A stretch of DNA of 64,000 bases from Bin80 sp026708685. GTDB taxonomy: Bacteria > Bacteroidota > Rhodothermia > Rhodothermales > Bin80. Shown piece by piece: positions 45,895 to 55,338 of this stretch. The translations under genes and the position numbers were made by a program. The notes under the pieces are model-generated. The model did no database searches. It was given only the letters and a program-made list of their open reading frames with translations, and had not been told where the DNA came from. Each line of letters opens with the position of its first letter. Positions within the stretch are counted from its first letter, which is position 1. The stretch covers positions 3,224,001 to 3,288,000 of the forward strand of contig OZ241742.1 in the NCBI GenBank assembly GCA_965200955.1, given 5' to 3'.

Positions 45895-46146
45895 GATTTA
45901 CCACCAAGAACGACCGCAGTAATCCTCTACTGTGCTCTGGGGCGTGCATCATCGCCGCCCCCGATGTGTTCTTTGGGTGTCCCTCCATCCGGGATCTATG
46001 CTTAGACTAGGGTAGCTTTCCACTGCCCCGATCAGCCGTGTTGGGCTTCGCTTGGTATAGATAGCACTGGAATTGTGCTATTTGATTACATTCTCACCTT
46101 GAAGATCTCCCTTCACTTGGAGCTGACCGCTTTTGGTGCATTCAGA

Positions 46147-47076
46147 TCAACTGAACGCACTACGTAACAGATCTAGGCTTTTGGGAATGGCAGTCTGCTC
46201 GTTCTCCTTACCTTCAAATTCCAGTGAGACATAACCGGTATAATTGTGCCGCTTCATGATCTCTGCGATTCTGGTATAATCCAGTTCAAGGGTATACCAT
46301 GTGCCTCCACCGTAGTAGGTTTTGGCCTGCATTAAAATGGTCATGGGGGCAAGCATTTCCAACTTGTCGTAAGGATCCTCCAGGAAGTTTCCCGTATCCA
46401 GTGTCACTTGCAGCCATGGCGAATCAATTGCCTCTACAATTCTGAGGACCCCTTCGGGAGTACGTCCGAGTCCCCAGTGGTTCTCCAGGCCAAGAAGCAC
46501 ACCGCACTGACGAGCTTTCGGTATCAATTTCTCAATTGCATCAATCACCCACACAAACCCCTCCTCATCCGTATATCCCTCCAATGGAGGTTCAATGCCA
46601 CGGTTATCCATCAATGCCGTGAATGACTCGGAAGTCCCCCATCTCCCTGTATTGAGGCGCATGGTAGGAATCCCAAGTTGGTAGCACAGTTCAATTTGAC
46701 GAATGGTTTCGTTAATATTGTGCTGACGCTCCTCTGCATCAGGTGAGACGAATCCCTGATGCGTTGAAAAACCCATCAGATCCAATCCGTTGACGAATGC
46801 ACGCCGTTTCAGGTTCTGTACATAATCAGGCTCTTCAGATGCCATCTGCATGTGGAGAATTTCTATGCCATCAAACCCCATATCTGCAGCTTGATCAATG
46901 CAGGTCTCAATAGGATAGTTTTCCTTCGGTCCGTTAAACCTCCAGAATGAATAGGTCGAGACCCCAATTGGGTTGGGCCTCTGGTTGAAGGCATTTCGGG
47001 CAGTTGCCCCAGCGGTGAATGCAACTCCTGTCGCTGCAGTGGCAGCGGTCTGTAGAAACGTACGTCGGTCGGTCAT
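46147..47076 (-). CDS. Sugar phosphate isomerase/epimerase-like TIM barrel protein with Tat signal
   Basis: 309 residues. The N-terminus TDRRTFLQTAATAATGVAFT carries a twin-arginine-type signal with a short hydrophobic segment. The rest is a TIM barrel of the AP-endonuclease-2 family: VSTYSFWRF, DMGFDGIEIL, IPTMRLNTGRWG, LGLENHWGLGRT (Glu ligand), VTLDTGNF (Asp ligand), GYVSLEFEGKE (Glu). Such proteins isomerise or epimerise sugars in the periplasm. It is divergent from the AGE-type epimerase gene, sharing a 58-bp promoter gap, so the two are probably co-regulated. Confidence 0.88.
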   Translation of the reverse strand: MTDRRTFLQTAATAATGVAFTAGATARNAFNQRPNPIGVSTYSFWRFNGPKENYPIETCIDQAADMGFDGIEILHMQMASEEPDYVQNLKRRAFVNGLDLMGFSTHQGFVSPDAEERQHNINETIRQIELCYQLGIPTMRLNTGRWGTSESFTALMDNRGIEPPLEGYTDEEGFVWVIDAIEKLIPKARQCGVLLGLENHWGLGRTPEGVLRIVEAIDSPWLQVTLDTGNFLEDPYDKLEMLAPMTILMQAKTYYGGGTWYTLELDYTRIAEIMKRHNYTGYVSLEFEGKENEQTAIPKSLDLLRSAFS

Positions 47077-47110
47077 CTTGGAAATAATTTGTTCAACCCC
47101 TAAATTAGCA

Positions 47111-47127
47111 ATTAATTTTGAATTAAT
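47111..47127. promoter_or_regulatory. Palindromic site in the divergent promoter
   Basis: ATTAATT-TTG-AATTAAT is a perfect inverted repeat (47111-47117, 47121-47127) in the 58 bp between the isomerase and epimerase genes. Its location suits an operator for one regulator of both genes. No regulator gene is nearby, so the protein is unknown. Confidence 0.4.
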
Positions 47128-47134
47128 CTACTTG

Positions 47135-48310
47135 ATGATGAAGGATTTTGAACTGGATCGCCTGCGTAACCGCATTGAGCACGAGCTGTTTGAACGAGTG
47201 CTCCCCTTTTGGTTAACCTACTCTCATGATTCTGTACACGGAGGCCACTTTAATAATATTGATCACAATGGAGCGATCTACGATACGACCAAGCACATTT
47301 GGATGCAGGCCCGTCTGGTGTGGATGTTCAGCAAGTTGTACCGTAAAGTAGAACCACGAACTGACTGGCTCTCCTCTGCAAAAAGCGGGATGGATTTCCT
47401 GATCAAACACGCGATCTGCCCAGATAAAAGAGTGTTTTTCTCGGTTACATCTGATGGTAAGCCAATCTACCAGCAACGAAAAATTTTCTCTGAATGCTTC
47501 TATGCCCTAGCTCTTTCAGAGTATGGGCGTGCGATTGACCACCAGCCTTATATCAAGGAAGCGCAACGCATGGTTGAGCAGATATGGGAATGGGCCTTTG
47601 ACTTAACACAGATTGGGCGACCAATGTATGAGGGCAATTGCCCTACTCAAATGCTTGCAATTCCGATGATGCTATTGAACCTGATTGATGAAGTGATGAT
47701 AGAGGTGGATTGTACAAGTGAAATCACAGAATGCTTTGAACGCATCTCCGATCATGTTCATGGAAAGTATACGCTTGAGTATGTGTCCTTGGAAGGGGAG
47801 CCATTGGAGGGGGCGAATGGACGATTAGTGAATCCGGGGCATGTGATTGAAGCTGGATGGTTTATTCAACACGTTGCTGATCAAGTGCTTCAGCCAGCAA
47901 TGGAAGACCTCGCCCGTGAAATGATTCGCAATGCCCAATCGCATGGATGGGATCAGGAATATGGTGGTCTCTATTATTTTTTGGATGTAGAGGGTTTCAG
48001 TCCCGTACAACTTGAATGGTCCATGAAGCTCTGGTGGCCACATTGTGAAGCCCTGTATGCCCATCTTCTCAACTATGCTCGCACATCAGACCCAAATGAT
48101 CTTGCATCCTTTCGAAAAGTGGATCACTACATTCAAAAACACTTTGTTGACCAAGAGTACGGTGAATGGTTTGGTTACTGTGATCGCGAAGGGCGTGTTA
48201 CGCATCGTTTTAAGGGAGGGCCCTATAAAGGATGCTTCCATGTGCCCCGATCACTATGGCTATGTTGGGATCTACTTCAGAATTGGCCCTTTTTTGATGA
48301 TTCCATTTAA
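47135..48310 (+). CDS. AGE-type N-acylglucosamine 2-epimerase / cellobiose 2-epimerase-like
   Basis: About 391 residues from ATG 47135 (MMKDFELDRLRNRIEHELFE); ATG 47138 is equally possible. The frame is open further upstream over the divergent gene. An alpha/alpha barrel is suggested by evenly spaced helices and conserved HGGHFNNIDHNG, KHIWMQARLVWMFS, IFSECFYALALSEY, NPGHVIEAGWFIQH, LEWSMKLWWPHCEALYA. The His residues of these blocks are the usual catalytic ones. It epimerises a sugar at C2; the sugar is uncertain. It probably leads a rightward operon with the symporter at 48.7 kb. Confidence 0.9.
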   Translation: MMKDFELDRLRNRIEHELFERVLPFWLTYSHDSVHGGHFNNIDHNGAIYDTTKHIWMQARLVWMFSKLYRKVEPRTDWLSSAKSGMDFLIKHAICPDKRVFFSVTSDGKPIYQQRKIFSECFYALALSEYGRAIDHQPYIKEAQRMVEQIWEWAFDLTQIGRPMYEGNCPTQMLAIPMMLLNLIDEVMIEVDCTSEITECFERISDHVHGKYTLEYVSLEGEPLEGANGRLVNPGHVIEAGWFIQHVADQVLQPAMEDLAREMIRNAQSHGWDQEYGGLYYFLDVEGFSPVQLEWSMKLWWPHCEALYAHLLNYARTSDPNDLASFRKVDHYIQKHFVDQEYGEWFGYCDREGRVTHRFKGGPYKGCFHVPRSLWLCWDLLQNWPFFDDSI

Positions 48311-48730
48311 TTTCGTATTCTTCATCTAGCATGAATCATTGGCCACTGCTCATTGCAACACAGATAGTCCTTGATGCCGTGATCATTGATGGGAACAAAT
48401 ACATGCTTTAAACTCGTTTACTCCCTAGTATCGGTTCCATCCTGAACGACTCATGCTTCACGAGTCTCTAAAAGATTGATCATCAGATTCCCCAGACCAG
48501 TTTTGAGCCTGAACTCATTTACAGGGGCGTGCAGAACCCAATGTGAAGACTCCATTTTCCAAGCGATATTACTTTGAGAAAAATACTTGCCTACCAATCC
48601 ATATAGATCTTCACTCCATTATGTACCATCTGAGATCTTACACAGAGAAAGCAGCCCCACTTGACAATTTCCGCTCATGGTTGTATTTTTCATCTCCTGT
48701 TAGAACAAGATATTCATTAATGCTACGTTG
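48311..48730. other. Intergenic region, epimerase to symporter
   Basis: About 420 bp with no gene or clear signal. Such a gap may mean that the symporter has its own promoter. Confidence 0.5.
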
Positions 48731-50371
48731 ATGACGGTCACCTTTACATTTCTGGATTGGCTCTGGGTAGCACTTTTTCTGATCCTGATGCTGGGCAGTG
48801 GCATCCTGTTCTATCGCCTTGGCAAACGATCAGAATCTGACTTTTTCCTAGCTGGGCGAGGCTTGCCCTGGTGGCTTCCTGCAAGCAGTGTTTACGCCAC
48901 CCATACGGCCACAGATACTCCCATGTGGATTACTGGAGTCATCTACAAAAATGGAATGGCAGGTATCTGGTATACCTTTTTCTGCGGTTGGGCAGCCATC
49001 AGTGCGTTTGTATCGACACGGATTTTTCGTCGATCCCTAGCCTATACGCAGGCAGAATGGAATGTGGTGCGCTTTACGGGGCTTGGCAGTGAACTCCTCA
49101 GGGGCTGGATGGCAGGATGGCAGTTCTTTATGAATATGTTTGTCCTCGGTTGGGTAGGCATTGCCATGGGACGTATCTGTGAATATCTGTTTGCATGGCC
49201 CACCTGGATTGGACTGATTGTCTTCTCTCTGGTCTGTGCAGTCTACGTCTTGGCTGCCGGATACTGGGGAGTCGTAATGGCCGACTTTCAGCAGGGAGTG
49301 ATTGCGTTTTTGGTCATTATTATCGTTTCTGCATGGGGAATTCATACCGCTGGAGGCCCCACCGGAATCATAGAAAAACTGGATGTGATGGGTCAACTGG
49401 ATCGGATCAATCCATTTGCGTTTACAGGGTGGTGGTCGGGGGATTTTCCGATCGCATGGTTTATCACCATGATGCTGATTGCTTTTTTGGGTGGATTTGG
49501 TATGGGTACCACCATTGACTGGTATGTAGAAGCACAGCGAATTCAATCGGCTAAAACCGTGCGTGATGCAAGCTACAGCATCTGGTGGGGAACGATCCTC
49601 GGCCTGATTCGCAATTCCGTTTGGGCAGTGGCTATCCTGGCTTTCTTTGTCTTGTTCCCCAATATTACCGAACAAAGCGAGTATGAAATGGGATGGTTTC
49701 GACTTGGATTTGATTATCTGCCTGCCGGGATGTTAGGCTTTTTCTTCGCCGCCATTCTGGCTATCCATCTATCTACGATTTCTTCCCATCTCAACCTTGG
49801 TGCATTGTATGCTACACGAGATCTCTACCAGCATTATGTGAATCCTCAGGCAAGCCAGAAACGGCTGGTACAGGTAGGACGAATCTCAACCGCCATTTTA
49901 TTGCTTGGCTCCTTCTTCTATGGTCTGATCATGGAAGATATAACGTCCTGGCTGATCTTTGCCCTCTGGATCATGGCCGCTGGCATCTGGCTTCCAAACA
50001 TCCTTCAAGTCGTCTGGTGGCGTTTTAATGCATGGGGCTATCTGTCGTCATGGATTGCCAATCTTGGATTTAGCTGGCTGGTTGTATGGATTCTACCCGA
50101 GTTGAACCTGATCCCCAATCTCTTGGATTATCAGCAATTCTGGATTCTGATGATTCTCGGCGCCTTGGTGTATTTTCCGGTCACTCTGCTGACCAAATCT
50201 GAATCCATGGATCATCTGGTACATTATTATGTCATGTCCCGCCCTATTGGATGGTGGGGGCCTGTGCGAGAGGAGGCTGTTCGTCGCGGTTTGATCTTGG
50301 TCAATGGCGATCTGGTTGCTGGCGCAGAACAGGCAAGCCGCCCTTCTGACACTTTTCCGACAGTTGAATGA
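48731..50371 (+). CDS. Sodium:solute symporter (SSS family), sugar type
   Basis: About 546 residues from ATG 48731 (a TTG lies 3 nt upstream). At least 13 hydrophobic segments. SESDFFLAGRGLPWWLPASS and TATDTPMWITG are typical of SSS transporters; later, LSTISSHLNLGALYATRDLY matches the TM8/9 Na+-site region. Neighbouring sugar genes suggest a monosaccharide or sugar-acid substrate, but this cannot be read from the sequence. The following small membrane gene overlaps it by 4 nt. Confidence 0.92.
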   Translation: MTVTFTFLDWLWVALFLILMLGSGILFYRLGKRSESDFFLAGRGLPWWLPASSVYATHTATDTPMWITGVIYKNGMAGIWYTFFCGWAAISAFVSTRIFRRSLAYTQAEWNVVRFTGLGSELLRGWMAGWQFFMNMFVLGWVGIAMGRICEYLFAWPTWIGLIVFSLVCAVYVLAAGYWGVVMADFQQGVIAFLVIIIVSAWGIHTAGGPTGIIEKLDVMGQLDRINPFAFTGWWSGDFPIAWFITMMLIAFLGGFGMGTTIDWYVEAQRIQSAKTVRDASYSIWWGTILGLIRNSVWAVAILAFFVLFPNITEQSEYEMGWFRLGFDYLPAGMLGFFFAAILAIHLSTISSHLNLGALYATRDLYQHYVNPQASQKRLVQVGRISTAILLLGSFFYGLIMEDITSWLIFALWIMAAGIWLPNILQVVWWRFNAWGYLSSWIANLGFSWLVVWILPELNLIPNLLDYQQFWILMILGALVYFPVTLLTKSESMDHLVHYYVMSRPIGWWGPVREEAVRRGLILVNGDLVAGAEQASRPSDTFPTVE

Positions 50372-50670
50372 TTCGTAAAACTTGGTCGGCTCACGAAGCT
50401 GACGAATGGACCAAAGAGGACTGGATTGCGATTGTGCTCTCTCCTCTGTGCTATGTATTGATTACCATTGGAGCCGCCCTGACGATTCTATTGCAGGTCT
50501 CTGGCTATATCATGTTGATCCTTGGAATTGGACTTACCATTTATATGCACTTGGTCATTGACCCAAAACTTAAGGCCATTTCCAACGAGTATGAAAAAAA
50601 GCAGCAGACTTATCTTGAGGAACTCGAGGCGAAAGTACGTTGGAAACCCATTAATCAGAAACCATCATGA
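50368..50670 (+). CDS. Small two-helix membrane protein
   Basis: 100 residues. Two hydrophobic helices (about 22-42 and 46-63, IAIVLSPLCYVLITIGAALT and SGYIMLILGIGLTIYMHLVI) are followed by a charged coiled-coil-like tail (ISNEYEKKQQTYLEELEAKV). ATGA overlaps with the symporter before it and the small protein after it show tight translational coupling, so it probably helps the symporter. No known family recognised. Confidence 0.75.
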   Translation: MIRKTWSAHEADEWTKEDWIAIVLSPLCYVLITIGAALTILLQVSGYIMLILGIGLTIYMHLVIDPKLKAISNEYEKKQQTYLEELEAKVRWKPINQKPS

Positions 50671-50792
50671 ATCAGGCATTAGCAACCGTTATCGGAATGA
50701 CCATTGCTTACGCGGCATCTTTTCTAGGGCTTATTCTGGCCTACCGAGCCTGGCGTAAACATCATAAAAATCAATCGCACGATGAAGCATGA
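50667..50792 (+). CDS. 41-residue single-helix membrane protein (symporter small accessory-like)
   Basis: MNQALATVIGMTIAYAASFL then GLILAYRAWRKHHKNQ: one membrane helix and a basic tail, starting inside the stop codon of the previous gene (ATGA). Tiny proteins of this shape are found next to SSS and NSS transporters, where they are thought to stabilise the carrier. Too short for standard gene callers. Confidence 0.65.
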   Translation: MNQALATVIGMTIAYAASFLGLILAYRAWRKHHKNQSHDEA

Positions 50793-51102
50793 ATCCTCTT
50801 GTCTGAACTGGTATCGTACCATGTTCTGGGCATCCGTATCTTCCTGTTGTCAATGCCATATGGTCATGCAGGAGAAGGTGTTGTCAATCATCGTGCGTCG
50901 CTGTTACGAACACTCATTTGTATTTCCATAGTGAATCAAGGCATTCATCAACAGCCCATGAGTCAAGTCTGATCAACTTTACTGATTCTAATGATCCTTA
51001 AACATCTCGCACAATGCCCCATACTTTCAGAGGGTTTTTACGAAGGTCTATATTTCGTGTATCCTGCATACGAAACTGACATCCCCTTAATGTACCACCA
51101 CC
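50793..51102. other. Gap after the small membrane proteins
   Basis: About 310 bp with no gene recognised and no clear terminator. Confidence 0.4.
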
Positions 51103-51255
51103 ATGATACCAACTCTTTTTCCTCCCCTTTTTTTCGCTCAATCCCAATCTGAACCGATGAGTTTTCTTTGGGGGATTGCTGTACCACTCACGATTTTCAT
51201 CATTGCTTTTGGAGTCACCTGGTTCCTCTACCAGCACTTCAAGGCACGGCCCTAA
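51103..51255 (+). CDS. Possible 50-residue single-helix membrane protein
   Basis: The frame reads MIPTLFPPLFFAQSQSEPMS then FLWGIAVPLTIFIIAFGVTW and FLYQHFKARP. One convincing membrane helix with a positive C-terminus, in the direction of the neighbouring operon. It resembles the 41-residue protein at 50667 in layout, not in sequence. An internal Met (SEPMSFLW) gives an alternative shorter form. Could be chance. Confidence 0.45.
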   Translation: MIPTLFPPLFFAQSQSEPMSFLWGIAVPLTIFIIAFGVTWFLYQHFKARP

Positions 51256-51431
51256 CCTTGTCATCTAAAAAATTTCTGGATCTAAATCATATCATCATTC
51301 ATCGTGCTCTGTTGAGCCTTTTTCATTGCTATAACAGAGGTCACTCTCAGTAATACCTTCATAGCGTGTCTCTTGCCTGCAACGATCAACATTCTTGTCC
51401 CCCTAATGAACTGGATCTCACCATTGAAACC

Positions 51432-53267
51432 ATGACGAAAACCTTCGTTTGGAAATGGAGCTTTCTCATTGGTGCAATCATCCTGTCCTGCCCTACCGTC
51501 AAGGCCCAGTCTGGACTACCACTGCAACCGATTGATCTGGAATCCTTTTCTTCCTTTGATTCTCCAGGAGAGAACTGGAAACTGGCCGACAGCGTCTTCA
51601 GTGATCCAAACGTTCCTCATAGCCTTGAAGTGATTGATGGAACTGGAATTCTTGTCAATCAGCCCAACGATCTAGCACAGTCCAACCTTTATACTATCTG
51701 GGCTCATGGAGATCTTGAACTGGAACTGGAGTTTATGATTCCGCAAGGATCTAATTCTGGGATTTATCTTCAAGGACGCTACGAGGTGCAGTTGATCGAT
51801 AGTTGGAAACGCAACCAAGTGACTTTCGGGGATGTTGGTGGGATTTATCAGCGTTGGAATGCAGCTGATGATTCTGGATTTGAAGGGCGAAGACCTCGCA
51901 TCAATGCGGGCCGTGCTCCTGGGTTATGGCAGTCTCTCCGCATTGTATTTGATGCTCCAAGATTTGATGAATCGGGTCAGAAAATCCAGCATGCCCGCTT
52001 TTCTAAGGTTCTTCTCAACGGAACTGTCGTTCAAAAAAACGTTACCGTCACAGGGCCGACTCGGGCTACTGGTTTTACCGATGAGGCACCTGAGGGTCCA
52101 CTGATGATTCAGGGGGATCATGGACCGATTGCATTACGCAATATCCGGTTTCGTAAGACAGGAAGCGACAATGTTATATTGCAGAATCTTACCTATGGTG
52201 AATATACTGGGAGTCAACTGGATCTATCCGATTTGGAAGAATCGGCCACCCTCATGTCAACGGGAAGCATTGAACATCTTCAGGATTATGTGGTGACCTC
52301 TTCCGATTCAGTTGCCCTCCGTTATAAAGGTCAAATCCACATCCCTGCCACTGGTGTCTACCGATTCCAAACGACGCTTGGATGGATTTCAGGAGATCCC
52401 CATTGGACCGATCGTCGTATTGGCGGTGCATTCATTACTGTTGGAAACCAACAAGCACATTCGCACGAAATCAATCAGCCCACCGTTCACACAGATGTAC
52501 AGCTCAGCCAAGGAGTACATCCGTTTCGCTTTGGTTATTACAAAACAGTCGGATGGGGGCCACCAGCAGTAACCCTCTCCGTTGAAGGTCCCTCCACAAG
52601 GCCAATATTCTTGCTCAAACCCTATCAGGCACCTCAACCTGCTGAACGCATTCTGATTTCGCCTGATTCGGATCCATTACTGTTGCGCGGATTTATAGAG
52701 CATCGGGGAACCAAGAGAACCCATGCCATAGCGGTTGGACATCCAGAATCCATTCATTACAGTATTGACCTTTCGGCAGCTGCCCTACTCCATGTTTGGA
52801 GAGGACCTTTCGTTGATGCTGCTTCAATGTGGCATAACCGTGGAATACAGCAGACATTACTACCATTGGGGAGCACCGTGACATTTTCTGGCTACTCTGC
52901 ACTTCACAGTGCAGATGATGAGATGCTTCAATTGATCCGTTATGCTCCAGCCCCATATCCCGTATTTACCTATTCATTTGGGGAAGCTATCCTTGAAGAT
53001 CATCTTCAACTTCTTCCCGATTCTTCTGGGTTATTGAGAACATTGATTCTTTCTGATGAAACAGATAAAGAGGTATCGGTGATCATTGCTGTAAGTGATC
53101 ACATTGCCCCCATCAGTGATACCCGTTTTGCCATAAACGGATTTTCATGGTACGCAGAAACCGAATCCAAAGCCACCATTCAACAGATTGATGATGGCCA
53201 AGCACTTGTGATTTCCCTTTCATCAGATCAATCCAATTCAAGAGCACAGTATTCAATCATCTGGTAA
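51432..53267 (+). CDS. Secreted DUF1080 protein with a PA14-like domain
   Basis: About 611 residues from ATG 51432 (MTKTFVWKWSFLIGAIILSC, signal peptide); a longer frame starts at 51366. The N-part (about 45-260) is DUF1080: NLYTIWAHGDLELELEFMIP, SNSGIYLQGRYEVQLIDSW, EGPLMIQGDHGPIALRNIRF. The middle (about 285-400) reads ALRYKGQIHIPATGVYRFQT, as in PA14 sugar-binding domains. The C-part has no recognised motif. A periplasmic or surface glycan-processing role fits the locus. The next gene follows 5 nt after its stop. Confidence 0.83.
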   Translation: MTKTFVWKWSFLIGAIILSCPTVKAQSGLPLQPIDLESFSSFDSPGENWKLADSVFSDPNVPHSLEVIDGTGILVNQPNDLAQSNLYTIWAHGDLELELEFMIPQGSNSGIYLQGRYEVQLIDSWKRNQVTFGDVGGIYQRWNAADDSGFEGRRPRINAGRAPGLWQSLRIVFDAPRFDESGQKIQHARFSKVLLNGTVVQKNVTVTGPTRATGFTDEAPEGPLMIQGDHGPIALRNIRFRKTGSDNVILQNLTYGEYTGSQLDLSDLEESATLMSTGSIEHLQDYVVTSSDSVALRYKGQIHIPATGVYRFQTTLGWISGDPHWTDRRIGGAFITVGNQQAHSHEINQPTVHTDVQLSQGVHPFRFGYYKTVGWGPPAVTLSVEGPSTRPIFLLKPYQAPQPAERILISPDSDPLLLRGFIEHRGTKRTHAIAVGHPESIHYSIDLSAAALLHVWRGPFVDAASMWHNRGIQQTLLPLGSTVTFSGYSALHSADDEMLQLIRYAPAPYPVFTYSFGEAILEDHLQLLPDSSGLLRTLILSDETDKEVSVIIAVSDHIAPISDTRFAINGFSWYAETESKATIQQIDDGQALVISLSSDQSNSRAQYSIIW

Positions 53268-53272
53268 ACTCC

Positions 53273-55198
53273 ATGAAAACACGCTTGATCTTATGGTTGG
53301 CCCTGTTCATTGGCGTACCCTGCCAAGCCCAGATTCTTCAGGAATCAGATTACTATCGGATTGAAACGATCCCAATTCCCCAGGACATTATTCTTGAGGT
53401 TGGGGGCATGTCGTTTATGCCAGATGGTCGCCTTGGCGTTGCGACCCGGCGCGGGGAGATCTGGCTGATTGATGACCCCGTAATGTCCATCTCTTCCCGC
53501 CCACACTTCCATCGCTTTGCTGTTGGATTGCATGAGCCTCTCGGGTTAGCATGGCATAATCATTCCTTTTATACTACCCAACGAAGTGAATTAACCCGCC
53601 TGCATGATCTCAATGGAGATGCTACAGCCGATCTCCATGAAACTGTCTATTCATGGCCCTTGGACGGCAACTATCATGAATACTCCTATGGGCCTCTCAT
53701 TCAAGCGGATGGATCCATGGTCGTCATGCTCAACCTTGGATGGATTGGATATGGTGCGAGCCTATCAAGATGGCGGGGTTGGGCATTATCGATCACAGAA
53801 GACGGTCATATGACTCCCATAGCTACTGGGATGCGCTCCCCTGCTGGTATGGGATTCAATGCTCAGGGTGATTTATTCTATGCCGAAAATCAGGGTGATT
53901 GGATTGCGTCGGGATATATCACCCATGTTGAAGTAGGCGATTTTGTAGGCAATCCTGCTGGCCTCCGATGGTCTGGAGAAAAAGGATCTCCCCTTTCTCT
54001 GAAACCTGAGGATATTCCTGATACGGGTGAACCACTGTTCATGGTCGCCAAAGAGATTCCAAAACTAAAGCCTCCTGCCGTTTGGATTCCTCACACGATT
54101 TTGGGAATTTCCACTTCTGATATCGTTTCTGATTCCACCGATGGACGGTTTGGCCCCTTTGCAGGTCAAGTCTTTGTAGGCGATCAGGGGCATAGTAAAA
54201 TCACTCGCGTGTTTCTTGAAAAAGTCAATGGCATTTATCAAGGGGCAGCCTTTCCATTTCGTGAGGGGTTCGCGTCGGGTGTCTTACGAATGGCTTGGGA
54301 TCCTGAAGGTGGACTGATGGTTGGACAAACAAGCCGAGGATGGGGAGCCACGGGCCAGCAACCTTATGCCTTACAACGTCTGGTATGGACGGGTGAAATT
54401 CCCTTTGAGATGCATAGCATGCAAGCGATGCCCGATGGATTCTTGATCACCCTGACAAAACCATCGGATATTCCCTCGGCTTCTGAAGTATCCAGTTATG
54501 CTGTAGAGAGTTTCACCTATCACTATCATTCAAGCTATGGAAGTCCTCCAATCAACATCATGGGGCATCAGGTGAGGGGTGTTGTGGTTTCCGAAGATGG
54601 GATGGAAATCCGACTTGCATTAGATGATCTCCGCCAAGGATACATCTACTCCATCACTGCTGATGGGGTTCTTTCAGATGATGGACTTCCTCTCTTACAT
54701 TCATCTGTGTATTATACATTGAATCAAGTCCCTGAGGGTCAACCTCTGGAAATGAAACTTGTACAGATGAAACCTCCCGTTCAACCTGACGATGATGTGG
54801 TCGTCCCATCATCACCCGAATCCTCCGATATACAATTAACAGTTGGAACTCTACCGAACCTTCGATTTAGTCACACAAAGTTTACCGTCGGTGCTGGGAG
54901 CCATGTATCTCTTACCTTCCACAATGATGATGATATGCTACATAATTTGGTCATTGTAGAACATGACGCTGCTGATGAGATAGCCATGGCCGCACTGCAA
55001 CTTGGACTCCGAGGCCATGAAATGCAATATGTCCCGGATTCCGATGCCATCCTTGCACATACGGGCTTACTTGAGCCAGGTGATTCGGAGACGGTGGTAT
55101 TTTATGTCCCTGATCAGTCGGGGGAATATGTGTTCATCTGCACATTTCCTGGACATGCAACCACTATGCGAGGGGCGATTCAAGTGCTGACCAAATAG
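53273..55198 (+). CDS. Secreted beta-propeller (sorbosone dehydrogenase-like) with C-terminal plastocyanin/azurin domain
   Basis: 641 residues with a signal peptide (MKTRLILWLALFIGVPCQAQ). A propeller of about 370 residues follows (GGMSFMPDGRLGVATRRGEI, PLGLAWHNHSFYTTQRSELT, GMRSPAGMGFNAQGDLFYAE), close to DUF7133/sorbosone dehydrogenase-type proteins. The C-terminal 120 residues form a type-1 copper cupredoxin: DMLHNLVIVEHD (His ligand) and VFICTFPGHATTMRGAI (Cys, His and Met ligands). The architecture suggests sugar oxidation with electron transfer through copper. The redox partner is unknown. It is cotranscribed with the DUF1080-PA14 gene (5-nt gap). Confidence 0.85.
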   Translation: MKTRLILWLALFIGVPCQAQILQESDYYRIETIPIPQDIILEVGGMSFMPDGRLGVATRRGEIWLIDDPVMSISSRPHFHRFAVGLHEPLGLAWHNHSFYTTQRSELTRLHDLNGDATADLHETVYSWPLDGNYHEYSYGPLIQADGSMVVMLNLGWIGYGASLSRWRGWALSITEDGHMTPIATGMRSPAGMGFNAQGDLFYAENQGDWIASGYITHVEVGDFVGNPAGLRWSGEKGSPLSLKPEDIPDTGEPLFMVAKEIPKLKPPAVWIPHTILGISTSDIVSDSTDGRFGPFAGQVFVGDQGHSKITRVFLEKVNGIYQGAAFPFREGFASGVLRMAWDPEGGLMVGQTSRGWGATGQQPYALQRLVWTGEIPFEMHSMQAMPDGFLITLTKPSDIPSASEVSSYAVESFTYHYHSSYGSPPINIMGHQVRGVVVSEDGMEIRLALDDLRQGYIYSITADGVLSDDGLPLLHSSVYYTLNQVPEGQPLEMKLVQMKPPVQPDDDVVVPSSPESSDIQLTVGTLPNLRFSHTKFTVGAGSHVSLTFHNDDDMLHNLVIVEHDAADEIAMAALQLGLRGHEMQYVPDSDAILAHTGLLEPGDSETVVFYVPDQSGEYVFICTFPGHATTMRGAIQVLTK

Positions 55199-55338
55199 AT
55201 ATCTTAAATACATTGTAAAATGGGGCTTCCGTTTTTGATGGTCACCCGAATACGTATACTCATCTCATTCTATAGCTTCATTGGAATCCTTTCTTTATTC
55301 TTGAATTCCGTCGTTGATCTCTCTCTAAAATTCTTCCG

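Noticed and set aside
45895..46146. GC-rich stretch after the cold-shock gene as a tRNA or other structured RNA
   Set aside because: No T-loop or acceptor pairing was found; only a short G/C hairpin, compatible with a terminator.
49037..49675. 212-residue minus-strand ORF opposite the SSS symporter
   Set aside because: Low-hydrophobicity shadow of a clear transporter frame; no motif.
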